Shown: in pieces, positions 45,361-57,348 of the stretch | How positions within the stretch are numbered: the first letter of the stretch is position 1 | Layout of the letters: each line of letters opens with the position of its first letter | Position numbers and translations under genes: made by a program | DNA from: Bryoerythrophyllum caledonicum | Taxonomy: Eukaryota; Streptophyta; Bryopsida; Pottiales; Pottiaceae | Length of the DNA stretch: 64,000 nucleotides | Direction of reading: 5' to 3' | Assembly: GCA_963971425.1 (NCBI GenBank) | Contig: OZ020525.1 | Span: forward strand, 11,290,187-11,354,186 | The notes under the pieces: model-generated | Told to the model about the DNA's origin: nothing | Database searches by the model: none | The model's input: only the letters and a program-made list of their open reading frames with translations

Positions 45361-47622
45361 CGTGGGAGAAGAATCCAAGGTCTTCATCTTCAAGATGTCA
45401 AAGGTCAGGCCGTGATCTGGCGTTGACCTTGTCAAGCGGATGCAACCGGGTAATGATCTGGATAATGCGTGGATTATGTTCGATCGCGTCAAGTGCCTGA
45501 CGGGCTGGACAACAATAGGATGTCACGTTTACAACGCTACGTACTGTAGGGTGATGACCGTCGCTATCTGTGACTTGATGTCGGAGGATAAGGATGCTCA
45601 GATGCTTTTCTGGAATAACCTCAATGACATCATGCTTTGACACGGAGTGGAGAAGCCGAACTTCAAGGGATTCATGGCGGACGGTGCTTAGGCCAATTGA
45701 AATGCGATAAGAGCTATCTACGGGGGTGGCAACGTCATGGCGGACAAGGAGCGTACATGCCTATTTCACTATATGCAGAGTATGATCAAGTACACAGAAA
45801 AATGGATTGCCGAGGAATTTCAAGAGCAGTACAAGAGCCTCTGTAAACAATACAAGGAAGCAACAACTATAGAGGATGTCGACTAATTGTACGACGCGCT
45901 TCAGGCATGGTACAAGCTATCTGGAGCTGTGTCTGAAAAGGGGCTTGAGGCCATGTCAAACTGGATTGCATAGTGGCACTTTAGGTACCGTCAATGGGGC
46001 GGGTTCATGACCTCGGTATGGTACGCGCACTCTCACTTACGTTCTCAATATTGTGCACTCTTAGTCCATTTCTTACTTCGTCCTTGATTCTTGACAAACT
46101 TTTGCAGAACATTTCCATTGACAAACTAGCCGAGATGCCTTCTTACAACCTAGCGGAGATCGTGCACAATAAGTGGAAGTAAGCCTTTGGGGGCCGAGGG
46201 GCAGACCTATACGTCACCACTGTAGACGACTACATCCGCGGATTCTTGCAAGTTGTTAACTACCACCAATTCTTGAAAAACAATGTTGGTCGGACCGGAC
46301 CTAGCAAGGAAGAACTAATGCTTAGGGTGGCCGAGAGAAAAGCTCAAAGGACAGGCGACGCCAGTGTCTTGAAGGAGCCCATGTTGCATATGCCCGGGGT
46401 AGAGGAATTTTGTACTCGCACAACAAAGAAGGTTGGAGAAGAGGTGTTCGGTTCACGGAAGCCTAAGCCAAACATGCCAATTGGTGCCGATGACGAGTCA
46501 CATCGACTTGATAAGGTGAACTTCTCTCGCCCTTGACATTCTTTAGGACCCTTAGGAACTTCTTCAGATTTGCTGCCCATTATCAACAAAGACAATGGCA
46601 TTAGTGATGACGACGGTGTCTATGCCGACGACGGCGTCCCTAATAATGATGTCTATTATGTACGACTGGCACATGTGTCACCAATGGCGACTCTGGCTCA
46701 GAGACCTCGTTTGCGGCACGTCACAGCGGTGGAAGAGACTCATGCTGAATTGATAGAGTGGCATATCACTTGCTTGTCAAAGAATTCTGCCAAGAAATGT
46801 TTTGAGCAACGCACAAAAACAAGGACAAAATGTGTAGAGAGGATTGTGAGAGGTGGAAAGGCAACCCCAGCACCAATATACACTGGTTTTTACCATCACC
46901 CGAAAAAGAATGTCTTGGAAACCATGGATTTCTACTTCTGCAACGATGACATCGAAAGGTGTGTGAAGGGTACGAGGCGTGTGTGGGTGGTTCAATATAA
47001 GAAGGGCGTCGATAGGCCTCCAATCCGGGACGTATGGCCTATCATAGTGGGCACTAATCTGACCCGTGGCGAGATTGAGGATCTGGAAGCGGCTCGATTT
47101 CAACTTCCGCAAAAGCTGCAAGTTTCTTCAAGATGTCTATTTACTAACGACAGGCCCCTAAGAGACCTGAGTTCCATCCCAGTGCCAGCGGACGCCAACA
47201 GAATTCCTGCAAAGAGAGATGGTAAGACGGTAAAGCGCACCTCCGAAGTACGCAATGACAAACAAAGGAAGTCCATGGCGTCTGTTGATTCCCCAAATGC
47301 TTCCATTAAAGCCGTGAGGATGCTCCAAGGTCCCGGCTTGGGGTGCCACATTTCTCTCGTTTCATATGGTGATCCGCCCGAAGTTAAAACCTACTCCGTC
47401 ACGGTGAGTGCATTCCCTCATTGCACTTGCCCAGTTTTCACAAAGACTTGGAAGGCGTTCCGTGGAAAGAGCCAATACTTCCATTGTAAGCATCTCTACT
47501 TCATCTTTCTCACTATTTGTGGAATTGATGGAACTATAGAATTCATCCATACTTCTACCTTCAGTTGGAAGGAGGTCAAGGAGATTCTTGAACGCGGCAT
47601 CCAGACACATCCTTGGACCTAG
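45361..47622 (+). pseudogene. MULE-like transposase with SWIM zinc finger, copy 2 (5'-truncated)
   Basis: Colinear with copy 1 (34938-37837) from SKVFIFKMS on: SGVDLVKRMQPG, GWTTIGCHVYN, VAICDLMSED, FKGFMADGA, then an intron (about 46017-46107, GTATGG...TTGCAG) at the same place as in copy 1, DKLAEMPSYNLAEIVHNKW, LDKVNFSRP, and a complete SWIM finger FPHCTCPVF ... YFHCKHLYF in the longest open stretch (46570-47622). The N-terminal Cys-rich region of about 220 residues is absent; homology starts abruptly about 290 bases from the start of the divergent copy B gene. In-frame stops occur in the DDE core. Together with copy B it resembles the layout of the 12.8-kb transposon, transposase on one strand and ParB/methylase-like gene on the other. 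Confidence 0.72.
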
Positions 47623-47864
47623 TCCGGGTCTTTAGCGTATATCAGTAGCGTATACCCTGAACCTACGTGTGAACCTAGGATTAGTTATAGGATAGGTGTT
47701 TGAAAAAAAAATATGACTTTGTTCGGGGAGCACCTATATATATATCAAGATATTTGTTGTGTCGAAAAATATTACGACTCTACGAGTTTGACCTCACAAT
47801 ATGATCTCTCGGTGCTTAGTGGTTATATTCTTACCTATTGGTACCAAGACAAACTATATATTAA

Positions 47865-48783
47865 CCCCTAAAGGACCACGACCACTTTCGCTCTAAAATC
47901 AGTCCAAAACTGCCACTGCCAAAAAGAAACATGAAAATCACAATTTAAAGTGAATTTCGGATTTTCAACCGTAAGATCTTAAAATGGACTTCTATGTTAA
48001 CATGCCACAAATTTTGGTTGCAATCCACCACACGTATTGATAAATTATAGTATTTAAAGTCAAAACAATGGTTCATTTTCTTCCCTACGTTGAGTAGATC
48101 AGCAGACTTTGACTTCACTTTGTATCAAATTTTTGCATTGTACAAGGTCTAAATCTTTTACCATTGTCTTAAGCATGATGATATTTCCCAACACACTAAG
48201 TTTTAGAGGTAAAAAATGGGTGTAGCATATTCAAAACAAGTGTGCAAGGAGTGGAGGTTCAAAAATTGCCATTTCACGTTTTTTTTTTATGAACTACGTA
48301 TGTATTCAAATGATAATCCAAACGGTCAATAAGAAGGCTTTCAGCACATACTATTGAAGAAAAAATAAAAAGTGAAAAATATAAAGATCTCTAGGTTTTA
48401 TGTAAAAAAGATGATTTTTTTCCCCGGTTGCCCAACAATGTGTGAAAATGTTTGACTTGGAATAAAATGCCTTTTCACACTAAAGACAAGATTTTTTTTG
48501 AAAATTTCTAAAGATGGGAATTTTATTTATATTTGTGAAAAATCTCAATGTCAATAGAAACTTTTGTCAAAAAATTTGGAGGTGCCCGGAGTCCCCACTT
48601 TTGGCTTTAAGTGGTACTAACTTTCAAACTACAAATCCAAAAAATAAAATAAAAATATCTCCACAAAGCTCTTATCGGAGGCTATCTTATATAAAATTTT
48701 CAATACAAAAGGTTTTTTTTCCGAATTGTAGGTACATGCCCTAAATCCAATTTGACCCTGGGGGACTTTTGGTCCTTTAGGGA
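47865..48783 (-). mobile_element. TTAA-flanked MITE, copy 3 (919 bp)
   Basis: Flanked by TTAA at 47861-47864 and 48784-48787; begins CCCCTAAAGGACCACGACC and ends GGTCCTTTAGGGA. The interior is the reverse complement of copies 1 and 2 (for example 'ggagtggaggttcaaaaatt'). It has the longest well-preserved inverted ends of the three, about 14 bases. Confidence 0.8.
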
Positions 48784-48785
48784 TT

Positions 48786-49045
48786 AACCTTTTGGTATCG
48801 AGACCCTAAACCGTAACCTCTTGGTACCGAGAGGTTATACCAAAAGCTCTTGGTACCGAGAGGTTATACCAAAACCTCTTGGTACCGATCTATTATACTG
48901 GAACCTCTTGGTACCAAGAGGTTATACCGTAATCTCTTGGGGTCGAGAGGGTACGGTTTAACCTCTTGTGATGTAGAAGTAAATGTATAAACATCGATAC
49001 GAAGTGGGTACGGTATAACCTTTTGGTATCAAGAAGTTCTAAAGT
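48786..49045 (+). repeat. 29-bp tandem repeat built on the palindrome CTCTTGGTACCGAGAG
   Basis: About eight units of 'acctcttggtaccgagaggt' plus 'tataccaaa'. Each unit can form a small hairpin. It adjoins the right TTAA of MITE copy 3, and the last units are degraded. There are no spacers between units. Confidence 0.85.
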
Positions 49046-49225
49046 TAGTACAAAATGTAGAATCTATTTTTGAAGAATAGATACCAATTATCAATCTGAG
49101 TCATGTCTAAATTTAGCAAGAAACCCTAAATCCTAAAAATGGAAAAAATATTATCCAAATATTCATTAAATATCCGAATATTCCAAGAATATTCAAATAT
49201 TTTCTGCTCTCCGTGGTTGAATTCT

Positions 49226-49260
49226 CTGCTAACCACTCACCGCTCTCCGCTCACCGCTCA
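49226..49260 (-). repeat. GAGCGGTGAG-type terminal repeat, copy 3 (inverted)
   Basis: The reverse complement reads TGAGCGGTGAGCGGAGAGCG followed by GTGAGTGG, matching 37900-37936 and, less well, 34113-34158. Its inverted orientation makes it a candidate right end for an element starting at 37900 or at 34113. No matching target duplication was found for either pairing. Confidence 0.6.
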
Positions 49261-49790
49261 TGAATAAGACTCCCTCGGAGGGAACTCAAATAGCACATTC
49301 CCGTTAAACTCTGGAGGAAGATACTTGACCTTTTCGCAGCGTAGCGTATTTAGATCTAAAAACTTCACATCGCTCTTCCCACGTGGTCTACTCTGCAATT
49401 GCCTAATGCACTCTAGAATAAAAGAGGTCTCGTTTTTACGAGGTAAAGGCGGTCAAGAATTTAGCGAAGGCAAGCTAGTGAGGGACTAAGATACGCTCTC
49501 CTGCTGTCCTATAACAATTTCAGTGATGGGGGAAAGAAACGAATATTGTCGAGCTCTCTCCTTAGGAAGGCCGTCGTCATTAGATGACTCGCTTAGAATA
49601 ATAGTGTCAGTCCCTGAGCCCTCGACCTAGATAGAAGAGGAGAAAGCAGTGTGCATTGTGGACTTCCTAGACTCTAGGGTAAGAAGAGAGGGGCTATGGA
49701 AAGGAACGCCAAAAACTCTGAATTTCCCAGTTGGGAGTGTAAGCCCAAAAATAGACCCCCTACGAGAATCAATTTTTAAACCTACAAGGT
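49261..49790 (-). pseudogene. Decayed reading frame of unknown function
   Basis: The minus strand keeps one frame for about 530 bases, interrupted by TAG, TAG and TGA, each of which could come from CAG or CGA. Readable parts include GLTLPTGKFRVFGVPFHS, SNDDGLPKERARQYSFLSPI and KVKYLPPEFNGNVLFEFPP. The frame is cut directly by the inverted GAGCGGTGAG repeat at 49260. It may be the missing N-terminal part of the gypsy Gag (same strand, cut by the other boundary at 34093), but no sequence link proves this. Confidence 0.45.
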
Positions 49791-50376
49791 CCTATTGTTG
49801 CACCGCTTAAACCATTCCATGTGCTTAACTGTAACTTCTGATTTTACTGGATCTGGATCCTTGGCATATATATCTATATATTTAGGATTTAATAGTACTA
49901 TTATTTTAACCCAATTAAGTGGACTCAATTAACCTTTCCTTGGAATTTAAACACTTAACTCTGGATAAATTAAATAGGTATAAGTAATTATTTAATTATT
50001 TGTTATCTCATTATTATGGTTATTATTTATTATGATTATATATATATATATATATATATTATTATTTTTTGTTTGTTTTGTTTTATTTATTTATTTATTA
50101 TTTTTTGAGTTTAGGTCGGCTGATCAGGCCTGATCCAGATCCTGTTTTGTAGCAGCAACTTCGGCAGCCTTTATCTTTTGGTTCGGGACTCCGAACCCAA
50201 AAAAATTTCCTCTTAAAGTGACCAGCAGCTCAATTCCAACTTGAATAGACCACATAGAATCAAAATCAGCAGGCCGAGGACGTAGAAACCACCATCACAA
50301 GCAATTTTCATGCACCAACGATCTCAACACATCATTATGATCCCAAAGACGAACTTATGCATACAAAATAGAATCA
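49791..50376. other. AT-rich DNA with (TA)n microsatellite
   Basis: A (TA)12 run at about 50036-50059 inside AT-rich DNA. No coding sequence. Confidence 0.6.
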
Positions 50377-51721
50377 ATGCCAAATGGGCTGTGGACCGGT
50401 TCAGCTCTGGTGGAACTTTGTGGTCAAATACCTAATTCTGGCAACGAATTACCAGCGCTTCCGCATGAGATTCGGTCACCAGAATTTAAACACCTAACAT
50501 CGCATGTATACACGTGGCCCAATGTTACCGCCTTGACCAGTACACCAAGACACGAGGGAGAAATCAGGGTTCCAAGGAAGGATCACTCCCTGATTCAAGT
50601 ACTCGCACAACACCTTGCTCCTTGCAGCTCTCCAACACCTCCTCTCCAGATAGCACCGCGCGCGCAGGCTCTTGATCTTCTCACACCGACACCACCCAGC
50701 TCGGGACTCCTGGCCTCCACAGACGCTCACCCCGAACACACCACTTGTGGTCAGCGGCGTTTACAAACGCCGGCACTCATTCCGCACTCCACCCAGCTGC
50801 CTTCAGACTGCTGCAGTACCTCGTGATCCACAAAACAGTTCCCCCTGCGCGCGCACTCACACGCACAGCGCTTCCGCGCCGTTCTCATGCACCAATGCAC
50901 TCTCACCCTCCGATCACCCACTCGCACTCGCGCCTCGTGCACACTCCGTGCACCCCCGCAGCCCGCAGGCGCGCGCCACACTCACAACCAAAAGGAAGAA
51001 AGAAAAAAAAAACAAAACGCCGCCCTCTCCTCACTCGTACGAGCCTCTCGCGCCAAGCACAGGCGCACTCTCACCACAGCTGCCCTCCCACAGACCGCCC
51101 TCGCCGAGCTCCCAACTCCGGCACACGTCCACGCTCCAATCGCCGGCACTCCTCCAGACAGACACCTCCTCGAATCTCCCAGCTCTCGGCACACTCCGTG
51201 CACGCCCTGCGCGCACAGACAGGCACCTCCTACTCCACTGCAGCTCATTCGCGCCCGGGACACACGCGCGCTCTCCCCCTGGATTCTACCACTTCGCACC
51301 ACCTCCTTCGCGCACTCAGGCGCGCACTCACGAAAAACACAGCCCTCCCAAAACAGCGAGACTCCCAGCTCCCTCGCTCGCAGGAGCCTCCCGCACACAA
51401 GTGCGCCCAAAAAAAAAACGGCTCTTCCCAAAAAAAACAACAGCCCTCGTCGAGCTCTCTCGCGCACTCCGGCGCTCTCTCCTCCCAAACCAAAAACGGC
51501 TCTCTCGACAGAGTCTCCCACAGCTCGCCTCCCTGGGATTCGGCCTGGCCGAGGTCCTTCCTTTTTTTTTTCTTTCCCCCGACCAGACTGGCTTCCTTTT
51601 AATGAGGCAGCCCATGACCTCTCACAGAAGTGCAGGATTGGCTACTTACAGCCGTTTTTTGCATGTTTTTAGTTTATCACGAGCATTAACTCGCCGCTTT
51701 GCTCCTGACAAGCCGCCCTAA
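50377..51721. other. C-rich low-complexity block
   Basis: All three plus-strand frames and two minus-strand frames stay open for 180-349 codons with Pro/Ser/Thr/Arg-rich translations and no conserved motif. This is the effect of a C-rich, stop-poor composition (cact/ctcgcg/cgcac words), not of a gene. It could be a leader or LTR of an unrecognised element. Confidence 0.5.
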
Positions 51722-53892
51722 ATTAAATTCATAGTGGCTAGAATTGTCATGTGGCATGTGCATGGAGAAGTACCTCCAACCACCTTCTTTTTCTTTCCTT
51801 TTCCTTTTTTTTTTTTTTTCTTTTAATCTTTTAAAGACTATTACACTAGATCTAATACTATCTACTGATGATTTGCAATTTACTTATAAATTAAAAAACT
51901 AACCACACAGTTGGACTTCTAGAATCCTAATTAGTCTACCTATATTTCCTTAGCATTTTTGAAGTTTCCTAAGTATTTTTCCCGAACGGTCAACCCGTCA
52001 ATCATCTAGTCAAACCCTAGAATAAAATAGCAATTCAACTTGGAAAATTCTAGAAATTTTACCACTACTTCTACCTGCCAGGAGACACTCTTCCCATTTT
52101 TTCCATATTTTTTGACCCATTTCTCAATTTTTGGTCATTTTCCAAGGACTTTTCTTTTCGTCTTTTATTTCTTTTCTTCGTTTCCATTCCACTTCCACTA
52201 CACTTTTAAGCACATTAGTAGGAAGGAGGAAGAATAGGAATTTTAGTGTCACATCATGGCTCTAGGCCTATTTATTAGGAATTTGACTCTAATAGATGGG
52301 TTGACCACCAATTTAACTAAAATGTTGTTAATACTATAAAAAAACTCGGAAAAATGAAGAAAAAGAGTGAGGGCCCATTTTGGCCACTCACACGGAGTCT
52401 CCAGGTTACTTTTGTATCCTTGACTCTCTTCTTCTGCAATACTGTCGAGACTCGAAACTACCTTTAAACCCTCAATGTCATAGATTTCCATCTCTAATCA
52501 CATGGATGTTCTATCTAAACTGAAGTGCTGCGAGAGCATTGCTTTGGCGACCCAAACAACACCATCATCATCCACAGGTAGTGACAAAGGGATAGTGTGG
52601 TACAATCCCCGAATGGAGGCCATAGCCATAATGATGGAGGAGAGGGTATTGGAATGGAGAGGTGACTTGCTAGTGATAAACCATCTCCTTTTATAGTGAA
52701 TATAGAGTGCGGAAGGGAATTGTAATTCTGTAGGAGGTTTACCTTTATGGATGATAAAAGTTACGAAAGGATATTATTATGGGAAAAAGACACTCGGCGA
52801 TTTGGGTAGATTTAGTATCCGGACAGATTTGGATTTTGAAGGAAAACAATGAAGACACCGAGATCATGGAGGTCCATGGGCGGCTTTCGGGTGGAAGCAA
52901 GTTAGGGTGGAGCATTTAGTACGTCACGAGCAGTTTTTTCAGGGGGTCCCAAACTTCAATGGCCGGATTAGTAGTGCTTCCAATGCAAAAGTACTAATGT
53001 TTTTGGCAATGATGTTAGCAATACTAATGAATATTATAAAACTATTGTGCTTTACTCCAAAAAACATTGGGAACACATAAATATATGTACTTTTTTAACT
53101 TTCAGAAAGTACGTCACACTCTGGATAAAAACAACAAAAGTACGAATATCATGTTGTTTGACAAAAGATAGTACAAATTCACACTTGGATAATGGAAAAA
53201 CATGTTTAAAGCCTTCAAATGCACATTAAAAGTTGTGATAATTTTTAGTCGCTCATTGTGATTTTTACGGTCAAAGTGCAAAAATTATTTTTGGGCAAAA
53301 TATACTCAAAAATGATCCAAACTGATTTTCAAGTAATATGAGTAAAAGGTGGCAAACTGAAACACCTTCCACTCCTGCAAAGGTACAAATATAGTACAAA
53401 TTAAACCTCTTAAACGCCTCCAAAAACTGCAAATGGCACGACTTTCAAGGCTCCTAAAGCCGCGCGTGTCACACCACCTGCCACGCTTTAGGAATGCTAA
53501 AAATATTCTTGTTTATACTCAATGTACACAAGGCAAATTGGATCCCAAGAAGGGTTGACTTTTACCACTTTTTTGGTACAATAGGTTGTCCGAAAGTGCA
53601 CCCACCTTAGTGTGCTTCTACCCTTTTAGAAGCGTATATAGAATGCTGTTAAATAAGAATGTCTCAGATTGGTACAATTTCAAATTTCAAACAACTGAGA
53701 TAGCAAGAATATTTAAAGTGTAGTCAAGGGTTGATGAGTTTAGTTTTCCAATGAATCTGTGGGGGCGTAATAGTTAATTTAGCCAGTATAGGCAGGTAGG
53801 CATGATGGAAAATACAAGTGAATGGTTAGGATGACGCATAGGATGTGAGTCATTCTGTAAGACAATGGTCCTGGCCATAAAGATAGAGATTA
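51722..53892. other. No supported gene
   Basis: AT-rich DNA with poly-T runs (51795-51820). Only short ORFs without motifs. Confidence 0.4.
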
Positions 53893-54252
53893 GTGCAAGA
53901 GGGGCATAAGAGAAAGAGAGCAAAGAATAGTTTGGGGGTTTCAATTAGGAAGAAACTGGAGAACTCTAGAATGGCGAGGCGCTATCAGACTAGGTTTGGG
54001 GAGGCAAGGGGGACATCCTTGGCTGCTACGTTTGAGAGCATGGCTAGTAGCACTGCAAAGGTGGGAGACAAGGCATTGAGAGGTAGGGTGTAGTACAATT
54101 CTGCGGACGATTTCTTGGAATCACAGGCCGACTTCGGAGATCACCATGAAGATGGCACATGTCAACCAGCTAGTATTGAAGTAGAAGAGTTCGAATCATT
54201 GACACAATTATCGGATTCACAAATAAGTGCGGGACTCCTATCTCTTGAGGTG
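53893..54252 (+). pseudogene. Exon-like frame with basic then acidic composition (unknown)
   Basis: One frame starts KRKRAKNSLG, runs through MARRYQTRFGEARG and AATFESMASSTAKVGDKALRG, crosses a TAG (expected CAG), and continues SADDFLESQADFGDHHEDG ... QISAGLLSLE to a GTGAGT donor at about 54252. The basic-then-acidic pattern recalls the first possible exon of copy B, and the next downstream coding exon on this strand is copy C at 63165, so it may be the first exon of that gene. There is no direct sequence similarity to prove this. Confidence 0.35.
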
Positions 54253-54540
54253 AGTTCAGTAATCCAAGTTTATATTTTGAGTCCATATTACTTCATTTGT
54301 GAGAGAGAATACATATTTTAGAGCATCCTAGGTCAATACTCCTTTCAATCTGGTTAGTTGAGTTGCTTAGTTATCTGTATGGATTGTAGGGCTTCTGTTC
54401 GAGGGGTATCCCTGATTGCTTTAGTCTAAAATACACTAAATACGAAGCCATAAAATAAATTCAAAATTTTCAATTATTGTAATTGCATAACAATGCACCA
54501 TATGGGTTTTCAAGTAAGGATTGCAATGTATTTTTGTATA

Positions 54541-54706
54541 AGATAAGCCCCCCTAAAATCGACAAGTTAAGAAATGTGCATATATAGAGAGAGGATATAA
54601 TTATACTATTTTTTTTCAGTGATTGCCGATAGAATTGCAATTCCAACCCAAGTGATTCCATGTTTTTCCGATGAAATCTGAATTAGTTATGTATTTTCAA
54701 ACAATG
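54541..54706 (+). repeat. Dispersed repeat, copy 2 (pair with 3414-3582)
   Basis: Direct copy of the sequence at 3414-3582 with scattered substitutions and small indels. Confidence 0.75.
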
Positions 54707-55420
54707 TTTTGAATGTCACCTTAAAGTAGTTAACCTGCATATCCTACGATTAAAAGTACTAAGAAGTACTTTCAATTAGTCAGTTACGAAAGGTGTGTAG
54801 TAGCTTTTCAATCGTCCATTTGATTGTCTTAACTCACAAAACAGATGGTAACATGTTTGCAGAGTCCAGACGGTCTAGAAATTAGGTGTATCTGATATCT
54901 ACGAGCAACAAACTCGTCTCAACTAAGATCAGTGGACATATTATGAATTGATGATAAAGATTAGGATGTATTACTGATGGATGAGGACTTTCAAGTCATT
55001 CATCCATTAGTTTAGATCTCGTAATGATTTGGCATCGAAGTAGGGTTTTGGACCTCTTGCTGGGCAAGTTTCTGGTCGACCTCTTGTTTGCATGTACGTT
55101 GGATCACTTGCAGACTGGTGTAATGAGGTAGGAGTACAAACCTGATCCTTGTTACCGAGGACGTCACTTGTTGTGAGTTTAGATACGTTTTGTAAGTTTC
55201 ATTGCTTTACGTTGCTTCTCTAGATTATGAGAAAGTTTCGTGGTACGTGAATGTAGTGTCGATATGTTGTGTAAATGTAGTGCTGATTTGATATAGACGG
55301 GTCGATGTAGTCGTTGAATCTTCGATACTGACAGCTAAAGTTTAGATTCCATTTTTCAAGAATGAGTTTTCGAGAGTCATGTGTCATATGTTATGTCGTG
55401 TATTTGTCATATGTCTGCGT
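54707..55420. other. No supported gene
   Basis: Unique-looking AT-rich sequence upstream of the first satellite-related segment. Confidence 0.4.
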
Positions 55421-55876
55421 GCTTGGTGGTGAGTGGGCGCGTGGTGTCCGGAAAACTCCTTGTCGTGGTCTATCTGGGCTTCTCCAGATCTCCAAATCTC
55501 GTGAGTTTGGTGGCGCGTGGTCGCGCGGTATCGAGAGGAAGTGTTGGTGATGATGGTGCACCCCGAGTCCGGATGCACCATGCTAATCGCCTGACCTGAT
55601 ACATAGTGGCTCAAGGACGGAGTTGTACATTTAATGAATGAAACAATGTGCAGTGGGGAGTTAAACAGCTAGGGTTTGACTCGGAATCTATATGGACGGG
55701 TCACGCCACTAGCGTGCCACTTCGAGACAACATGATGAGAGCATAAATGTTGAGCTCGTGTAAACTCAGTGTTTCATGGATGAGTAGAATGCCAAAATAT
55801 CCTCCTCGGTACCGAGGATCGTTTTTCAGGTTTATCTTGACTTCTCGAGATCTCTACATATCATGAGTTTGGTGGC
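55421..55876 (+). repeat. 345-bp satellite, left diverged part
   Basis: Two diverged part-units: 55421-55640 (GGGCGCGTGG..., 'gtgatgatggtgcac', 'gcaccatgctaatcgcctga') and 55790-55876, with the palindrome CCTCGGTACCGAGG (55804-55817). The unit stops at GTGGC (55872-55876), where the 5.0-kb insertion begins. Confidence 0.75.
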
Positions 55877-56439
55877 TGTCGTACCACGAATTTTTCGTTT
55901 TTTTTTGTTAGGTAGGTATAGGTATTAAAATTTGGCAAGATAGCTAGGCTAGAAGGTTATCCCCACCCGGGATTAACCTTTGGGTAATATTAGGGTAGGA
56001 GGAATACGGGGCTTTTATGAAAGCCTTAAAAATGATAAGAAGGGACCTCGGGCCCTAGCCTAGACTCTAGCCTAGAATCGATTTCCCGGGCCCCGAACCC
56101 ATGTAGAGACCAAGACAAGGAGCTCGAGAGTGCAATACAAGGAATGCCATCCTCCAGGCCAGCCAACGGAAGAAAATCAAGACCAGGGATTCCAACTCGA
56201 ATCTGGCTCGGAAAATGAAGAAATACGAATCTGGCCCGGAAAATGGACGCAACCCGAATCTGGCCCGGAAGGTGGGAAGAAGCGGGACTGGAAGGAACTA
56301 GGAAGGTCTCCAAGACGCGAGCCAGTGGGCATAAAGACGGCCTCGACGAGGAAGATCATCAATAGCCAGACGAGGGGCATCGCAGCCAGCAAGACGAGAG
56401 GCATCGCAGCTTGCGGGGAGCACGACGAGGAGGACCACA

Positions 56440-57290
56440 AGGGGTCTCCAGGCCAGCCTACACGAGGAGCTTGCAGCCATTTTGCACGAGGAGCATCGCA
56501 GCTTATAGGGAGCCTACACGAAGAGCTTGACGAGGAGCCACCAGCTTGTCCGGGCCAGCCTGCACGAAGAGCTCGACAAGGAGCCACCAGCTTGTCCGGG
56601 CCAGCCTACACAAAGAGCACGACGAAGAGCCACCAACTTGTCCGGGCCAGCCTGCGCGAAGAACACCTCAGGGAAGCAAGGCGAAGAGTACCTCAGGGGA
56701 GCAAGGCGAAGAGCACCTCAGGGGAGAACAAGACGAAGGGCATCAGCACCCTTGCTCGACGAGGGACCTTGTGAAGAGCACGACGAGGAGCCACCAGCTT
56801 GTCCGGGCTAGCCTGCACGAAGAGCACGACGAGGAGCCACTAGCACGTCCGGACCAACCTGCACGAATTAGAAACACCAACACCCTTGCTCAACGAGGGA
56901 CCTTGCAGGGAGCACAACGAGGACCATCGCGGACAACACCACGAGAAGAAGCCGCCTTGAGGAACACCCCAGGAGCGCACCTTGTGCAAGGAACACCACC
57001 TGCTTGTGTCCACTACACAACCAAGGTACGTAGTTATAAGAAACCTACAACATGTTGAACGAGCCTCCACGTTCGGGCCAGCTTCTGCGAGAACACCCCA
57101 GCACGTCCGGGCCAGCTTGTGCGAGAGCACCCCCAGCACGTCCAGCTAGCCTGCACGAGGAGCATCACCAACATGTGCGAGAGCACCCCCAGCACGTCCG
57201 GGCCAGCTTGTGCGAGAGCATTTCAGCTCATCCGGGCCAGCCTGTGCGAGAGCACCCCCAACTCACACCCAAGCTCGCGTGACGAAGAGA
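56440..57290 (+). repeat. Degenerate tandem repeat, GAGCCACCAGCTTGTCCGGG-type
   Basis: Units of about 36-60 bases containing CAGCTTGTCCGGGCCAGCCT, (T)GCACGA and AGAGC(A)(C)GACGA, repeated some 15 times with deletions. All three frames are open over parts of it because the repeat lacks stops. The copies change reading frame relative to one another, so a protein is unlikely. Confidence 0.75.
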
Positions 57291-57348
57291 ATCAGCAGCA
57301 AATCAAGGAGAACAAGTCTCAACCTTGTTTTCACATCACCCAAATCCA

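Noticed and set aside
48786-49045. CRISPR-like array of 29-bp palindromic repeats
   Set aside because: Units are directly adjacent with no spacers, and the genome is eukaryotic; it is a minisatellite.
34113-49260. A single MULE element with exact ends at these repeats
   Set aside because: No 8-11 bp target duplication could be matched for 34113/49260 or 37900/49260, so exact element limits are not claimed.
50377-51721. Overlapping plus-strand ORFs of 149, 349, 285 and 261 codons, with more on the minus strand
   Set aside because: All frames are open at once because of the C-rich, stop-poor composition; translations are low complexity with no motif.
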